NCBI GenBank assembly: GCA_949372755.1
Contig: CASIBO010000001.1
Span: 186,001-250,000, forward strand
Origin: UBA9926 sp018645765
GTDB lineage: Bacteria > Pseudomonadota > Gammaproteobacteria > Pseudomonadales > Azotimanducaceae
Direction: 5' to 3'
DNA: 64,000 nt
Positions 35,033 to 43,742 of this stretch are shown here, piece after piece (position 1 is the stretch's first letter; each line of letters begins with the position of its first letter). The notes under the pieces are model-generated. The model was not told the origin of the DNA, ran no database searches, and saw only the letters and a program-made list of their open reading frames with translations. The position numbers and the translations under genes are program-made.

Positions 35033-35575
35033 CTATCGCGCTGACCGGATCGGCGCCTCCCCCTGCCAACCCGCCGCCGCGGTGCGCACGAGATCATAAA
35101 ACCCAAGAAGTTGCGGGCTGGCCTCGTAGATTTCGATAAAGTGCCCCAGCGTGTCCAGGGCGTCCAAGAACGCAAACTCAACGCCAGAGTGGGTCACCGC
35201 TCGGGTGACGCGCGGCATACCGTTGTTTTCGAAGTGTTGGTAGGAGCCTTGTAGATCCGTGGTCATGACCGCCATGTGATGCAAACCCCGCTCATGAGCT
35301 TGATACAGATCCCGAAAGGGTGAGGGCCCGTGGGAGTCTTGCTGAACAAACTCAACCATAACCGCACCCCATTGCCCATACGCCGAGCTGTGCACAAAGG
35401 GACACGGTGCGCCGCGATGTTCACCCTCGGCGAGCGCAATATTCCGCGACACAAAAAAGGGTCCTGCACCAGTTTGCTTGATCATCGCAATCGCTGCCGC
35501 TTCAATATCCGGCACATGGTACGCGACCTGCACAACGGCATGACCCAGAAACTGATGGGCAGCACTCATAGACAA
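35033..35575 (-). CDS. VOC family protein
   Basis: A 180-residue vicinal-oxygen-chelate protein. Two beta-alpha-beta-beta-beta modules are visible: VVQVAYHVPDIEAAAIAMIKQTGAGPFF with VEFVQQ, and GLHHMAVMTTDLQGSYQHFENNG with GHFIEIYEA. The candidate metal ligands are the His of QVAYH, the Glu of VMVEF, the His pair of LHH and the Glu of IEIYE. The fold covers glyoxalases, epimerases and dioxygenases, and this member resembles the Glyoxalase_4 type. It faces away from the SDR gene, with which it may share a promoter region (35576-35771). Confidence 0.82.
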   Translation of the reverse strand: MSMSAAHQFLGHAVVQVAYHVPDIEAAAIAMIKQTGAGPFFVSRNIALAEGEHRGAPCPFVHSSAYGQWGAVMVEFVQQDSHGPSPFRDLYQAHERGLHHMAVMTTDLQGSYQHFENNGMPRVTRAVTHSGVEFAFLDALDTLGHFIEIYEASPQLLGFYDLVRTAAAGWQGEAPIRSAR

Positions 35576-35771
35576 TCCTTTTCAACAATCCCCTGTTGCC
35601 TTGAACGGGATTGGGTTATGGCAATCACTCTTAGATCCATCCGCTAAAACCAAGCGTTATCCGAGCACAGCTAGCAGGCATTGGTCAAGCCGGCGCTTGT
35701 ATTGAAGCCATGGCGTAAGCGTGGTTTGATGGCTCGGTTAATCAATTATCCGTAAAATTTAGGAGCGCAAA

Positions 35772-36611
35772 ATGTCCAAACGATTAGAAGGGAAAGTGGC
35801 CGCCATAACCGGCGCGGCCAGCGGCTTTGGCGCCGCTGCGACGCTCCGCTTTATTGAGGAGGGCGGCAAAGTCATTTTGGGCGATATTCAAGACGATGCG
35901 GGGCAAGCGCTTGCCGATTCATTGGGCAATGCCGCTCGATTTTATCACTGTGATGTGACCCAGGAAGATCAAGTCGCAAACTTGGTAGACATGGCCGTTT
36001 CTGAATTTGGCAGGCTCGACATTATGTACAACAATGCGGGTATTGTTGGGGCCGCAGGCCCGATCCACACAACACCAGCGGACGAGTGGAAGTTCACCTT
36101 GGACATCTTGTTGAACGGTGTCTTCTACGGCATTAAACACGCCGCCCGGGTGATGATCCCACACCAAAGCGGATCGATCGTTAACATGACCAGCACCGCT
36201 GGGATTATGGGCGGACTCGGGCCTCACGCGTATGCCGCAGCCAAGCATGCCGTAATCGGGATTACCAAAAACACCGCCACGGAACTCGCGCACCACGGCA
36301 TTCGAGTCAATGCGATCGCACCCACAGGCATGGCAACCGCCATGGTTGCCGGTCTTTCAGGTGATCCGAGCGATATCGATGGCACGATCGCGCGCCTGGC
36401 GGCAACCTCACCCCTTAAAGGTCGCGCCGGTATGGCCGGCGATGTTGCCAATGCAGCCCTTTGGCTAGCAAGCGATGAGTCTGGTTATACTACCGGTCAT
36501 ACCCTAACGACCGACGCCGGCACCACCATTGGCGCCAGCACGAACGCCCCGAATTTTGTGGAGTACACGCCGCTGATTCGAGAGGCAGGCAAGCGCGGTT
36601 TCGAGGAATGA
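35772..36611 (+). CDS. SDR family NAD(P)-dependent oxidoreductase
   Basis: A 279-residue classical short-chain dehydrogenase. It has the nucleotide-binding GAASGFGAAAT motif, Asp38-region acidic residue in VILGDIQDD (NAD preference), the NNAGIVG motif, catalytic Ser in NMTSTAGI and the Y-x3-K pair in YAAAKHAV. The C-terminus has RVNAIAPTGMAT and TGHTLTTDAG. It oxidises or reduces a hydroxyl/keto group, with unknown substrate. A TTAGGAGCGC site precedes the ATG. It converges with the YeeE/YedE pair, leaving two bases between them. Confidence 0.93.
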   Translation: MSKRLEGKVAAITGAASGFGAAATLRFIEEGGKVILGDIQDDAGQALADSLGNAARFYHCDVTQEDQVANLVDMAVSEFGRLDIMYNNAGIVGAAGPIHTTPADEWKFTLDILLNGVFYGIKHAARVMIPHQSGSIVNMTSTAGIMGGLGPHAYAAAKHAVIGITKNTATELAHHGIRVNAIAPTGMATAMVAGLSGDPSDIDGTIARLAATSPLKGRAGMAGDVANAALWLASDESGYTTGHTLTTDAGTTIGASTNAPNFVEYTPLIREAGKRGFEE

Positions 36612-36613
36612 GG

Positions 36614-37042
36614 TTACGCTTTCGCCGAGGGGCTTGGCAGCCTGTCGGCGAGCCTCATACCGATTAGCATGGCCGCCAAAAAACCGAAGATTTTCGGCTC
36701 TAGATAAGCAATACCGACAATCGCAGGACCCGGGCACAGCCCCGACACACCCCACCCAACACCAAAGACGGCGGCGCCTAAAAGCAGTCTTTGATCAATC
36801 GCCGTTAATAAGGGCGCAAGGAACCTGGCGCCATAGACGGGCTTGCTCAAGCGCGGCAGTACCCACTGGAAAAACGGCAACGCAACCGCAATGGCGGCCA
36901 TCATCACCAAGGCCAGGTGCGGCCGCCAGGCCCCAGAGACATCTAAAAAGCCTTGGATGTTGGCCGGGTCCGTCATGCCTGAAACCACTAATCCCGCACC
37001 AAACATCGCGCCGGTTGCCAGCGCTGTTAGATAAATCATCAT
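36614..37042 (-). CDS. YeeE/YedE family protein, second half (DUF6691-like)
   Basis: A 142-residue membrane protein with four hydrophobic helices. The motif GVGWGVSGLCPGPAIVGI is the second Cys-containing signature of the YeeE/YedE sulfur-transport fold, found in thiosulfate permeases and inserted proteins of unknown substrate. The MMIYLT start was chosen: the first ATG overlaps the preceding gene's stop by 4 bp, while a longer frame reaching 37219 has a clearly non-protein extension. It forms an obligate-looking pair with the first-half protein. Confidence 0.88.
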   Translation of the reverse strand: MMIYLTALATGAMFGAGLVVSGMTDPANIQGFLDVSGAWRPHLALVMMAAIAVALPFFQWVLPRLSKPVYGARFLAPLLTAIDQRLLLGAAVFGVGWGVSGLCPGPAIVGIAYLEPKIFGFLAAMLIGMRLADRLPSPSAKA

Positions 37043-37440
37043 AAAACCATCCCCATCAAGAAGACGGTCATCACGCCCGTGACCATGAAGGTAAGCGTTG
37101 CGACCACTGAGCGAGCGGAGCCACGTGATATCCCGCAAACGCCATGCCCGCTGGTGCACCCGCTGCCGAGGCGGCTGCCAAAACCGACCAACAGCCCCCC
37201 CAAACCGACTTGCCACCAAGCCAGATCAAACACCGGCGCCGACGGCCCATTTAAGGCGGCAACCAGTAACGGCCCGAGCACCAGGCCAATCACAAAGGTC
37301 AGCGCCCAGGATTCTAATTTCAACTGAAAGATCGCGCGATAGACGATGCTACTGATACCAGCGATTCTGCCTTGAAACAGCATTAAACAAACCGCTGCCA
37401 GACCAATCAGCAGGCCGCCAAAAATCGATGTTGCAATCAT
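37039..37440 (-). CDS. YeeE/YedE family protein, first half
   Basis: A 133-residue membrane protein with four hydrophobic helices and the first Cys motif GFGSRLGSGCTSGHGVCGISRGS, the hallmark of the sulfur-transport domain. Two-gene YeeE/YedE systems split the single-chain thiosulfate permease in two and often accompany sulfide or persulfide handling enzymes; none is next to this pair. Its stop overlaps the next start by 4 bp. An AAGGATGG site lies just before the ATG. Confidence 0.9.
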   Translation of the reverse strand: MIATSIFGGLLIGLAAVCLMLFQGRIAGISSIVYRAIFQLKLESWALTFVIGLVLGPLLVAALNGPSAPVFDLAWWQVGLGGLLVGFGSRLGSGCTSGHGVCGISRGSARSVVATLTFMVTGVMTVFLMGMVL

Positions 37441-37872
37441 GTTGTGACCATCCTTTCGCTCAATCTAGCTGAGCCACCACTGACTCAGCACCCGCTGTTG
37501 AAAAGGTTACCACAGCCGAGCTAATTCGCGTCCCTAAGGGCCGATCGTCTTGCCTGCGCGCAGAGCTGGACTGCACCATTGATGGGCCTGAAGTTGCTAC
37601 ATCGGCCGACACCCGCCAGGCCCACGATCGTTTCGATAGCATCATCCGTTGACCCGCCTACTCCGATTTCCGTCACGATCGGCGGGGACTTTGACATGCC
37701 CGCCCCGCGCGGACCCAGCATCAAAAAAAGCCACGTCCGACGCAACCCTACCAAGCTGAGTCCAAGCCTTCCTTTACCGATTCTCAGTGGTCGTTTTTTA
37801 ATAAGGGTGCTGCTAGGGCTTGCTACCGGGTACACATTGCACTACATTTTTAACCTTTAACGGACAGCATTT
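37441..37872. other. spacer without a supported gene
   Basis: About 430 bp between divergent genes. Two overlapping open frames of 93 (plus) and 104 (minus) codons occupy it, but neither has a ribosome-binding site, a plausible composition or a recognisable domain. The plus frame ends in a hydrophobic stretch (FLIRVLLGLATGYTLHYIF). It is left unassigned. Confidence 0.5.
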
Positions 37873-38067
37873 ATGACGCGAGCCTTTACCATCATCATCG
37901 TCTTGTTGCTCGTGGTCAGTTGTGACCGAGAGTACAAGAACTGTTTCGAAGCAGAACTACCCAAGGCTCGGGAAATCCAAGTCTGTAATGACCTCTGGCA
38001 GGTGTGCGAAAAGAAGGCGCGGGTCACGGCTGAGGAAGCCTGCGCGGCCTTCAAGCCCACTGACTGA
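37873..38067 (+). CDS. small putative lipoprotein
   Basis: A 64-residue protein. A basic residue and hydrophobic core (AFTIIIVLLLVVSC) end in lipobox VVSC at Cys17, so the mature part is only ~48 residues, with four further Cys (NCFEAE, VCNDLWQVCEK, ACAAF) suited to two disulfides. Small Cys-rich lipoproteins of this kind are common and uncharacterised. No strong ribosome-binding site is visible, so confidence is moderate. Confidence 0.6.
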   Translation: MTRAFTIIIVLLLVVSCDREYKNCFEAELPKAREIQVCNDLWQVCEKKARVTAEEACAAFKPTD

Positions 38068-38297
38068 CTGAATCAAAAGCGGTCGTACTGGCGCGCCTTG
38101 CACCCTACGGTCCGCATTGAAAGCTTCAACCAACAGTCCATCGCCAAACTGCAAGCTCAAAATTAATTTCGAATGGGTGATCAACCATATTCTCGCGGCG
38201 ACGCTTGCTGCGAATCACAAGACGCGACAATTCAGGCGCCGTGGGTTGTTGCCAGGGCCGAACTGGCGGACAATAGTTGTCTAACAGGAGAGATTTG

Positions 38298-39122
38298 ATG
38301 CGCGCACTACTCACCAACGATGATGGCATCGACAGCCCAGGATTACACGAACTCGCCCGCCAGGTTGAAGCCGCAGGTTTTGAAGTGGTTGTCGTTGCCC
38401 CCAGCTTTGATGCCTCGGGCACCGGCGCGAGCTTGGGCCACATCTCTCGGGATCGCCCGATTGGCTATAAAGAAGTTCAGATCGACGGGTTAGCCGGCAA
38501 AGCCTTTGCGCTCGATGGACCGCCCGCACTGTGCACGATAACCAGTCATTTAGAAGCTTTTGGTCCCAGGCCCGACATTGTGGTTTCAGGCCCGAATCTA
38601 GGCCTGAATACCGGCCGCTCGGTACTGCACAGTGGGACCGTTGGCGCGGCCTTAGCGGCTCAGAACTTCGGTATGCGCGGCCTGGCCGTGAGCCTTGCGG
38701 TCTCCGAGGAGTGGCATTTCGACACCGCCTGCCAATACGCCATTGAACTGCTGAAGGCCCTGGCCAATGGCCCAGAACGCTGCGCGCTGAATCTGAATGT
38801 GCCCGCCCTGCCCTATGCGCAAACAAAAGGCCTACGCTGGGGCGGCCTAGCGGAATTCGGCTCGGTTCGAAGCCAAATCGTAGATCAAGCAGAAGGGAAA
38901 TTGTTCTTTGATTTGGTTGAGACCGAATATAACCCACCCGCTGACAGTGACTTAGGGTTGGTGAATGCGGGGTTTGCGGCGGTGACGTCGCTACAGTGCT
39001 CAGCGGAAGTTTGGAGCGCGAATCTTGCACCCAACACAAACTACCAAGCAACTTCGCCAATGCCTGCTGCGTCTTCAGGAGACATGCTCAAGGCCGCGCA
39101 AGTTTTCGGTCAAGGCAATTAA
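38298..39122 (+). CDS. surE: 5'/3'-nucleotidase SurE
   Basis: A 274-residue SurE-type nucleotidase. The start MRALLTNDDGIDSPGLHEL contains the metal-binding Asp-Asp pair (residues 8-9). VVAPSFDASGTGASLGH, LDGPPALC, VVSGPNLGLNTGRSVLHSGTVGAA and LNLNVPALP follow in the family order. SurE dephosphorylates nucleoside monophosphates and short polyphosphates in stress. The ATG at 38298 has AGGAGAG in front; a longer TTG start at 38277 is not needed. It is not beside pcm or rpoS, and the sequence is somewhat divergent (ASGTG replaces the usual SG), so it may be a paralogue with altered substrate. Confidence 0.85.
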   Translation: MRALLTNDDGIDSPGLHELARQVEAAGFEVVVVAPSFDASGTGASLGHISRDRPIGYKEVQIDGLAGKAFALDGPPALCTITSHLEAFGPRPDIVVSGPNLGLNTGRSVLHSGTVGAALAAQNFGMRGLAVSLAVSEEWHFDTACQYAIELLKALANGPERCALNLNVPALPYAQTKGLRWGGLAEFGSVRSQIVDQAEGKLFFDLVETEYNPPADSDLGLVNAGFAAVTSLQCSAEVWSANLAPNTNYQATSPMPAASSGDMLKAAQVFGQGN

Positions 39123-39167
39123 CCCAGTCATTTCCTCAACAGTTTCCTAGCAACGGTTTGGAGGGCA

Positions 39168-39566
39168 ATGAAAGCGATACCCAGAAAAATTGCGCGAGGA
39201 CTCTTATTACTCATTCTTTTTTGCGGTACGCCTCACGCCTTGGCAGAAATACAAGTCACCATCACTTCAATCACCCAAGATTCAGCGGACGCTGCATCCC
39301 CCTACATTTTTACGGTTAATTTTTCCGCGTTAGAAACATCAAAAACAAATAGATTTGTTTCATCTGCGGAGCTTTTGGTCAACGATAACGTAGTGGGCGA
39401 CTGCGCAACTGGAAGCGGCGGCGCTGATGGTAACCCAGAGATCGTTTTTAACAAAACGATTAAACGCCTAAGCCTTTATCGTGAAAAGGGGCTGTATCAA
39501 AGCCTGTGCAAACCTCCTTACCTCTACCCACTTCTGATCGAACCGTCAGCTCACGCTGCATCTTGA
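39168..39566 (+). CDS. exported hypothetical protein
   Basis: A 132-residue protein with a clear signal peptide (LLLLILFCGTPHALA, cleavage before EIQVT) and no family assignment. The mature ~105 residues start with a beta-rich stretch (QVTITSITQDSADAASPYIFTVNF) like an extracellular beta-sandwich and contain two Cys. The tail (LIEPSAHAAS) is abrupt and may reflect truncation. It follows surE by 45 bp. Confidence 0.5.
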   Translation: MKAIPRKIARGLLLLILFCGTPHALAEIQVTITSITQDSADAASPYIFTVNFSALETSKTNRFVSSAELLVNDNVVGDCATGSGGADGNPEIVFNKTIKRLSLYREKGLYQSLCKPPYLYPLLIEPSAHAAS

Positions 39567-39655
39567 TAAATTTTGCGTTGTTGAAATCACCATAACCCTT
39601 GATCTGAATCGATAAAAACAACAGGATCAGGGATTATCAACAGCTTGAGACCATC

Positions 39656-40462
39656 ATGCCCATCGCAAACATCAACAACGCTGACTTGTGGTATGACGTT
39701 ATGGGCCAGGGCGAGCCTTTATTGCTCCACCACGGCTATACTGCCTCTAGAGTGAACTGGATGCCCGTTGCCGAGCGCTTAAAAGACCGCTATCAGATCA
39801 TCTTAATGGAGTGTCGAGGCACGGGCGAAAGCGAGCACACTCAGTCGGGCTATGAGATTGCGCAATATGCCCTAGATGTCGTGGGGTTATTGGATCACCT
39901 CGCCCTGGAGCGCGTGGCCTTCGCCGGGCACAGCATGGGCGGCGGCATCGGCTTTCAATTGGGTGTTCATCATAGCGCGCGACTCACGAAACTTATCCTG
40001 AAAGCCGCGATTCCAAGCGGCGGCATCGGCCCTTACAGCCAGGAACTGCTCGATCAACAGCTGGCCGCGCGAAAGCGCGGCGACCGGACCTTCTTTTTGA
40101 ATCGGTATCATCAAGGCCCCACGCTTGCCGAGCTTGAGGACGATGACTGGTTTGAGGATCGCGTAAACCATCTTATGACCATCTCCGACGGGCATCTTGC
40201 CGGGGGCCTTGAAACCATGTCCAACCTCAACCTAACGGCGCAATTGGGCAATCTCATCACCCCAACGCTGGTCATCGCCGGCTCTGGGGACGGCTTACTG
40301 AATGCTAATTTGCAGGATTATCAGCGCTTGCCGAATGCCGATCTGGCCGTGCTGTCACGCGTTGGTCATGAAGTGGCCGTGCACGCGCCTGATGCCGTTG
40401 CTGAGGCCATCGATAAATTCATGACCTATGGGCCCACAGCGCCAAAACAACCTTCGGCGTGA
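39656..40462 (+). CDS. alpha/beta-fold hydrolase
   Basis: A 268-residue alpha/beta hydrolase with LLHHGYTASRVNW, the acid/His-bearing cap, the nucleophile elbow AGHSMGGG, an acid in AGSGDGLLN and the catalytic His in RVGHEVAVHAPD. It resembles enol-lactonases and haloperoxidase-like esterases. The substrate is unknown. It converges with the TPM-domain operon. Confidence 0.87.
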   Translation: MPIANINNADLWYDVMGQGEPLLLHHGYTASRVNWMPVAERLKDRYQIILMECRGTGESEHTQSGYEIAQYALDVVGLLDHLALERVAFAGHSMGGGIGFQLGVHHSARLTKLILKAAIPSGGIGPYSQELLDQQLAARKRGDRTFFLNRYHQGPTLAELEDDDWFEDRVNHLMTISDGHLAGGLETMSNLNLTAQLGNLITPTLVIAGSGDGLLNANLQDYQRLPNADLAVLSRVGHEVAVHAPDAVAEAIDKFMTYGPTAPKQPSA

Positions 40463-40478
40463 TCGACCGGTACAAGCC

Positions 40479-41096
40479 CTAAATCAACACGAGATGGTTG
40501 GGCAGCTCATTTTTGGCAGTAGTGATCGGAAACTTCGCAGCAAGCTCTGTCCCCACTGCTTGCAAGCACTGATCAAAGCCGTCATAGACTTCACCTTGGC
40601 CAACTTTTTGCGTAAAGCGCTGCACAATTGATGCCCAGGTCTCGTCAGAGATTTGCTCGGCCACACCCCGATCAGCAAGAATCTCAACATAGCGCTCGAG
40701 TTCCGACACAAAAATCAAAACCCCGAGTCCACCTTCGGTATGGTGCAGATTGTTCTCAAGGAATTGCCTGCGCGCTAGGTTGCTCGCCCGCCAATGCCGG
40801 ACACGCTTGGGAATCAGGCGCCGGAGTAAGACCGGACTGCGCAAGAGCAGCGCCAGGACGCCAAACAAACTGACTTGAATCAAGAGAATTTCGGACAAGA
40901 CCAACCAATGCGGTAACAATAGCAGCGCTGAGGGCGCAATCACGCCCGCCATTGCAGCCCAGAGGGTCGGTATGTAGTAATAGTCATCGGCTTGCTTTGC
41001 TAGCACCGTCACGACCTCGGCATCGGTCGCCTTTTCGATCTCGGTAATTTGATCTGCAATGGCCGCCAGTTGTGTTTTCGTCAATAAACTCCCCAT
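40479..41096 (-). CDS. TPM domain membrane protein
   Basis: A 205-residue protein of the second TPM type. It has a short N-terminal part (KATDAEVVTVLAKQADD), two adjacent membrane helices (about 48-90), then a cytoplasmic or periplasmic region ending in HHTEGGLGVLIFVSELERYVEILADRGV and a C-terminal helix. This split TPM architecture regularly follows a classical TPM protein, as it does here. The ATG at 41096 overlaps the preceding stop by one base and has a GGAGG site. Its function is unknown; TPM proteins are implicated in membrane protein assembly (photosystem II repair in plants). Confidence 0.85.
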   Translation of the reverse strand: MGSLLTKTQLAAIADQITEIEKATDAEVVTVLAKQADDYYYIPTLWAAMAGVIAPSALLLLPHWLVLSEILLIQVSLFGVLALLLRSPVLLRRLIPKRVRHWRASNLARRQFLENNLHHTEGGLGVLIFVSELERYVEILADRGVAEQISDETWASIVQRFTQKVGQGEVYDGFDQCLQAVGTELAAKFPITTAKNELPNHLVLI

Positions 41097-41848
41097 CACC
41101 AACCTCCGCTCGCGCCGCCGCCGCCAAAACCACCACCGCCGCCACCAAAGCCGCCGCCAAAACTCCCACCACCACCAAAACCGCCGACCCCACTGCCGTA
41201 GTTACTATAGTGGCCGCGATGACGCCGCCCCATGCCGACTGGCACGCCTAGTACACCCCCAGCAACCAAGCCGATAATTTTACTCAGGAAAAAAATCCCG
41301 AATAGCATCCCGAGCAACATCGGAGGCGCGGTACCAGACGCGCGCGATCGAGTTACTTTAGGCGGGACAAACTCGCCTTGAAAAACCTGCCGTACCGCCT
41401 CACTGCCGGCAACAATTCCAGCCGACACCTGACCCGCTTTAAAACGCGGCAGCATGATGCCCTGGATAATTTGGTTCGACCGGGCATCGGTTAAATCGCC
41501 CTCGAGCCCATAGCCCACTTCAACTCGAACCTTGCGCTCGGCTTGCGCCACAATCAGCAATACGCCATTGTTTGTCTCGGCCTGACCAATCCCCCAGTGC
41601 CGGCCAAGCTGATAACCAAAATCCTCAATCACAACCCCTTGCAGGTCTTTGACGGTGACCACGACCAATTGGTGACCCAAGGTTTGTTCAAGACTTCGGG
41701 ACGCGGCAGTAATTAATCTTTGATCGCCTGCACTAATCAGACCGGCCTCATCGACGACGCGCCCGGTTAGTTTTGGGAAAACCAAGTCAGCTGAGTGTGC
41801 CGGCAGACTCAGTCCTAAAAGGAGGACCGCTAAGATAAATCCCTTCAC
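41096..41848 (-). CDS. TPM domain protein with glycine-rich tail (YgcG-type)
   Basis: A 250-residue exported protein. The GTG at 41848 starts a signal peptide (ILAVLLLGLSLPAHS) and sits one base inside the lemA stop codon, so it is preferred over a longer frame. The TPM domain follows: GRVVDEAGLISAGDQ, HQLVVVTVKDLQGVVIEDFGYQ, NNGVLLIVAQAERKVRVEVGYGLEG. A membrane helix near 170-195 anchors it, and the tail is Gly/Ser-rich. LemA-TPM neighbourhoods are conserved in many bacteria, but their joint function is not established. Confidence 0.92.
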   Translation of the reverse strand: MKGFILAVLLLGLSLPAHSADLVFPKLTGRVVDEAGLISAGDQRLITAASRSLEQTLGHQLVVVTVKDLQGVVIEDFGYQLGRHWGIGQAETNNGVLLIVAQAERKVRVEVGYGLEGDLTDARSNQIIQGIMLPRFKAGQVSAGIVAGSEAVRQVFQGEFVPPKVTRSRASGTAPPMLLGMLFGIFFLSKIIGLVAGGVLGVPVGMGRRHRGHYSNYGSGVGGFGGGGSFGGGFGGGGGGFGGGGASGGW

Positions 41849-42444
41849 TAAAATGTAACCGCGGGCGGCTGATCCGCGGCCGCAGCGGTTGCTTCGTAGT
41901 AATCTTCTCGAATGGTGAGCTCGGGATAGAGCCAGCCGTGCCAAAGTTTACCGGGGTAGGTACGTAACTCCGTGTTGTACCCAGCAATGCCATTGATATA
42001 GTCACGCCGGGCAATGCTGATGCGGTTTTCCGTGCCTTCAAGTTGAGACTGCAGGGCCAGAAAATTTTGATTCGATTTGAGGTCGGGGTATTTTTCGACC
42101 ACCACCATCAACCGGCTGAGCGCACCGGATAACTTACTTTGTGCTTGTTCAAACTGCTGCAACCGCGCTGGATCATCAATGAGGCTGGGGTCGACCTGCA
42201 TGCTCCCGACCTTGGCTCGGGCTTCGGTTACGGCCAGCAGGGTCTCGCGTTCTTGGGCCGCGTAGCCTTTCACCGTTGCCACCAGGTTTGGAATTAAGTC
42301 TGCCCGGCGCTGATATTGATTTTGCACCTGAGACCAAGCGGCTTTCACGCCTTCATCGAGCGTTGGCAAGTTATTCACGCCGCAGCCGCTGAGCAGCAGA
42401 AGCGCGCTAACCATCAAAAGCTGAGGGATTAAAGACTGTCTCAT
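41848..42444 (-). CDS. lemA: LemA family lipoprotein
   Basis: A 198-residue LemA protein. The signal peptide ends in lipobox LSGC, then a helical-bundle domain: LDEGVKAAWSQVQNQYQRRADLIPNLVATVKGYAAQE, LRYPDLKSNQNFLALQSQLEGTENRI and YINGIAGYNTELRTYPG. The ATG at 42444 is chosen; a TTG ten codons upstream adds a charged stretch before the signal. It heads the LemA-TPM-TPM operon, whose genes are coupled by one-base overlaps. Confidence 0.94.
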   Translation of the reverse strand: MRQSLIPQLLMVSALLLLSGCGVNNLPTLDEGVKAAWSQVQNQYQRRADLIPNLVATVKGYAAQERETLLAVTEARAKVGSMQVDPSLIDDPARLQQFEQAQSKLSGALSRLMVVVEKYPDLKSNQNFLALQSQLEGTENRISIARRDYINGIAGYNTELRTYPGKLWHGWLYPELTIREDYYEATAAAADQPPAVTF

Positions 42445-42519
42445 AGCAGATTCCGATTCTTTCAAAAAGACCAATTATAAAGCACGCATTACGTACCACC
42501 TAACGGAATACTGTAGACC

Positions 42520-42545
42520 AAAAAGCCGGTTATTACCGGCTTTTA
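42520..42545 (-). terminator. bidirectional-type intrinsic terminator after DUF3501
   Basis: Stem AAAAGCCGG (42521-42529) and CCGGCTTTT (42536-42544) around loop TTATTA. On the minus strand it lies 44 bp after the DUF3501 stop and ends in a T-run. It separates that gene from the lemA operon. Confidence 0.85.
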
Positions 42546-42587
42546 TCGTTTCTCTTAAAATTTGCCATTTGAAAACGACTGCTCGTG

Positions 42588-43169
42588 CTAGTCGCTCAAG
42601 TCAGCAACCAAGGCCGCCTTCGAGACCTCGGGCAGCACGACCGGCTCGGATGGGTAGGCCACATGCTCTACCCCAAAGACGATCTCCGCACCCGCCTTGG
42701 CCGCGGCCCGATCTACATCGGTTAGCTCGTAACGCATAAAGTGCACGGCGGCCGTTTTATCTTCTTTGCTGCGGTCCATGTCCTCATCGGCGATCGGCCA
42801 TATTTTTTGACCGTCGCCAACCTGCACCCAGATCTTATCTTCTATCCCGACCAAATCAGCCAGCCGACGCCGACGCTCGTCAATATCGCCGTATTGAATG
42901 AGCAACGTACACTTCCAGTTCTTGCCTTCCGGAATCAGCGGGTTATAGGCGTCCAACTCCTCTTGAATACCAGCGGCTTCGAAAATCTTCTCAATTCGAA
43001 GCATTTCCTGAATCTGGTATTTTATGGTGGTTTGATCTTCAAAGATCAGCTGGACGTGCTGGCCGATCAATACCCTACGATTTTTTTTGTGGGCTAGTAC
43101 CGCTTCCCTAAAACTCGCCCGATGTACCGAGTAGTCCTCAAGGGACCACAAATCTGCTCGACTTAACAT
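42588..43169 (-). CDS. DUF3501 family protein
   Basis: A 193-residue protein recognised by SRADLWSLEDYSVHRASFREAVLAHKKNRRV, LIFEDQTTIKYQIQEMLRIE and the LDAYNPLIPEGKNWKCTLLIQYGD segment. The family has no established activity. It commonly sits beside rubrerythrin and heterodisulfide-reductase-like iron-sulfur genes, hinting at a redox role; the rubrerythrin is here, the reductase gene is not. The ATG at 43169 is preferred because GGAGGAGAG precedes it. Immediately upstream is the intrinsic terminator of the rubrerythrin gene, leaving at most a short leader. Confidence 0.87.
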   Translation of the reverse strand: MLSRADLWSLEDYSVHRASFREAVLAHKKNRRVLIGQHVQLIFEDQTTIKYQIQEMLRIEKIFEAAGIQEELDAYNPLIPEGKNWKCTLLIQYGDIDERRRRLADLVGIEDKIWVQVGDGQKIWPIADEDMDRSKEDKTAAVHFMRYELTDVDRAAAKAGAEIVFGVEHVAYPSEPVVLPEVSKAALVADLSD

Positions 43170-43181
43170 ACTCTCCTCCAT

Positions 43182-43207
43182 AAAAAACGCGCCCTTCAGG
43201 GCGCGTT
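43182..43207 (-). terminator. intrinsic terminator between rubrerythrin and DUF3501
   Basis: Stem AACGCGCCC (43186-43194) and GGGCGCGTT (43199-43207), loop TTCA, followed on the minus strand by TTTTTAT. It ends 12 bp before the DUF3501 start codon. Confidence 0.9.
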
Positions 43208-43232
43208 ATCATCAACCCAACTGCGACCTAAT

Positions 43233-43652
43233 TTAGGCGTCTAGCGAGTCCAGCGCCTTTTGGAACCGATTGGCGTGGCTACGCTCAGCCTTTGCCAATG
43301 TTTCGAACCAATCTGCGATTTCGTCGAACCCTTCATCCCGAGCGGTTGACGCCATACCTGGGTACATATCGGTGTACTCATGGGTTTCCCCAGCCACAGA
43401 GGCCTTCAGGTTGTCAGACGTGCTGCCGATTGGCATACCCGTTGCGGGGTCGCCTGTCTCTTCTAAATACTCTAAGTGACCGTGGGCATGGCCCGTTTCA
43501 CCTTCCGCTGTGGAGCGAAATACCGAAGCAACATCGTTGTATCCTTCAACATCCGCTTTTGATGCGAAGTACAGGTACCGACGATTAGCTTGGGATTCAC
43601 CCGCAAACGCGTCTTTCAAGTTTTGTTCCGTCTTGGAGTCTTTCAACGCCAT
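43233..43652 (-). CDS. rubrerythrin family protein, no rubredoxin domain
   Basis: A 139-residue four-helix ferritin-like diiron protein. Metal ligands appear in the pattern expected for rubrerythrin: AFAGESQANRRY, STAEGETGHAHGH, ASVAGETHEYTDMYPG and LAKAERSHANRF. The C-terminal rubredoxin domain of classical rubrerythrins is absent, so electrons must come from a separate donor. It removes hydrogen peroxide in anaerobic or microaerobic cells. An AGGAGAAG site precedes the ATG. It is upstream of DUF3501, its usual companion. Confidence 0.93.
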   Translation of the reverse strand: MALKDSKTEQNLKDAFAGESQANRRYLYFASKADVEGYNDVASVFRSTAEGETGHAHGHLEYLEETGDPATGMPIGSTSDNLKASVAGETHEYTDMYPGMASTARDEGFDEIADWFETLAKAERSHANRFQKALDSLDA

Positions 43653-43742
43653 CTTTCTTCTCCTAGGTTTTAGTGCAAGTACTTTAAATCGGACATCTAC
43701 TACACGTCCAATGAATGTTTTAGCTTAGTTTGATCGAAATCT

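Noticed and set aside
37521..37860. Overlapping open frames on both strands in the YeeE upstream spacer
   Set aside because: Neither has a start signal or a recognisable domain, and the composition looks non-coding.
38311..39060. Long minus-strand open frame over surE
   Set aside because: It is antisense to a clearly conserved nucleotidase and has Arg/Ser/Pro-rich shadow composition.
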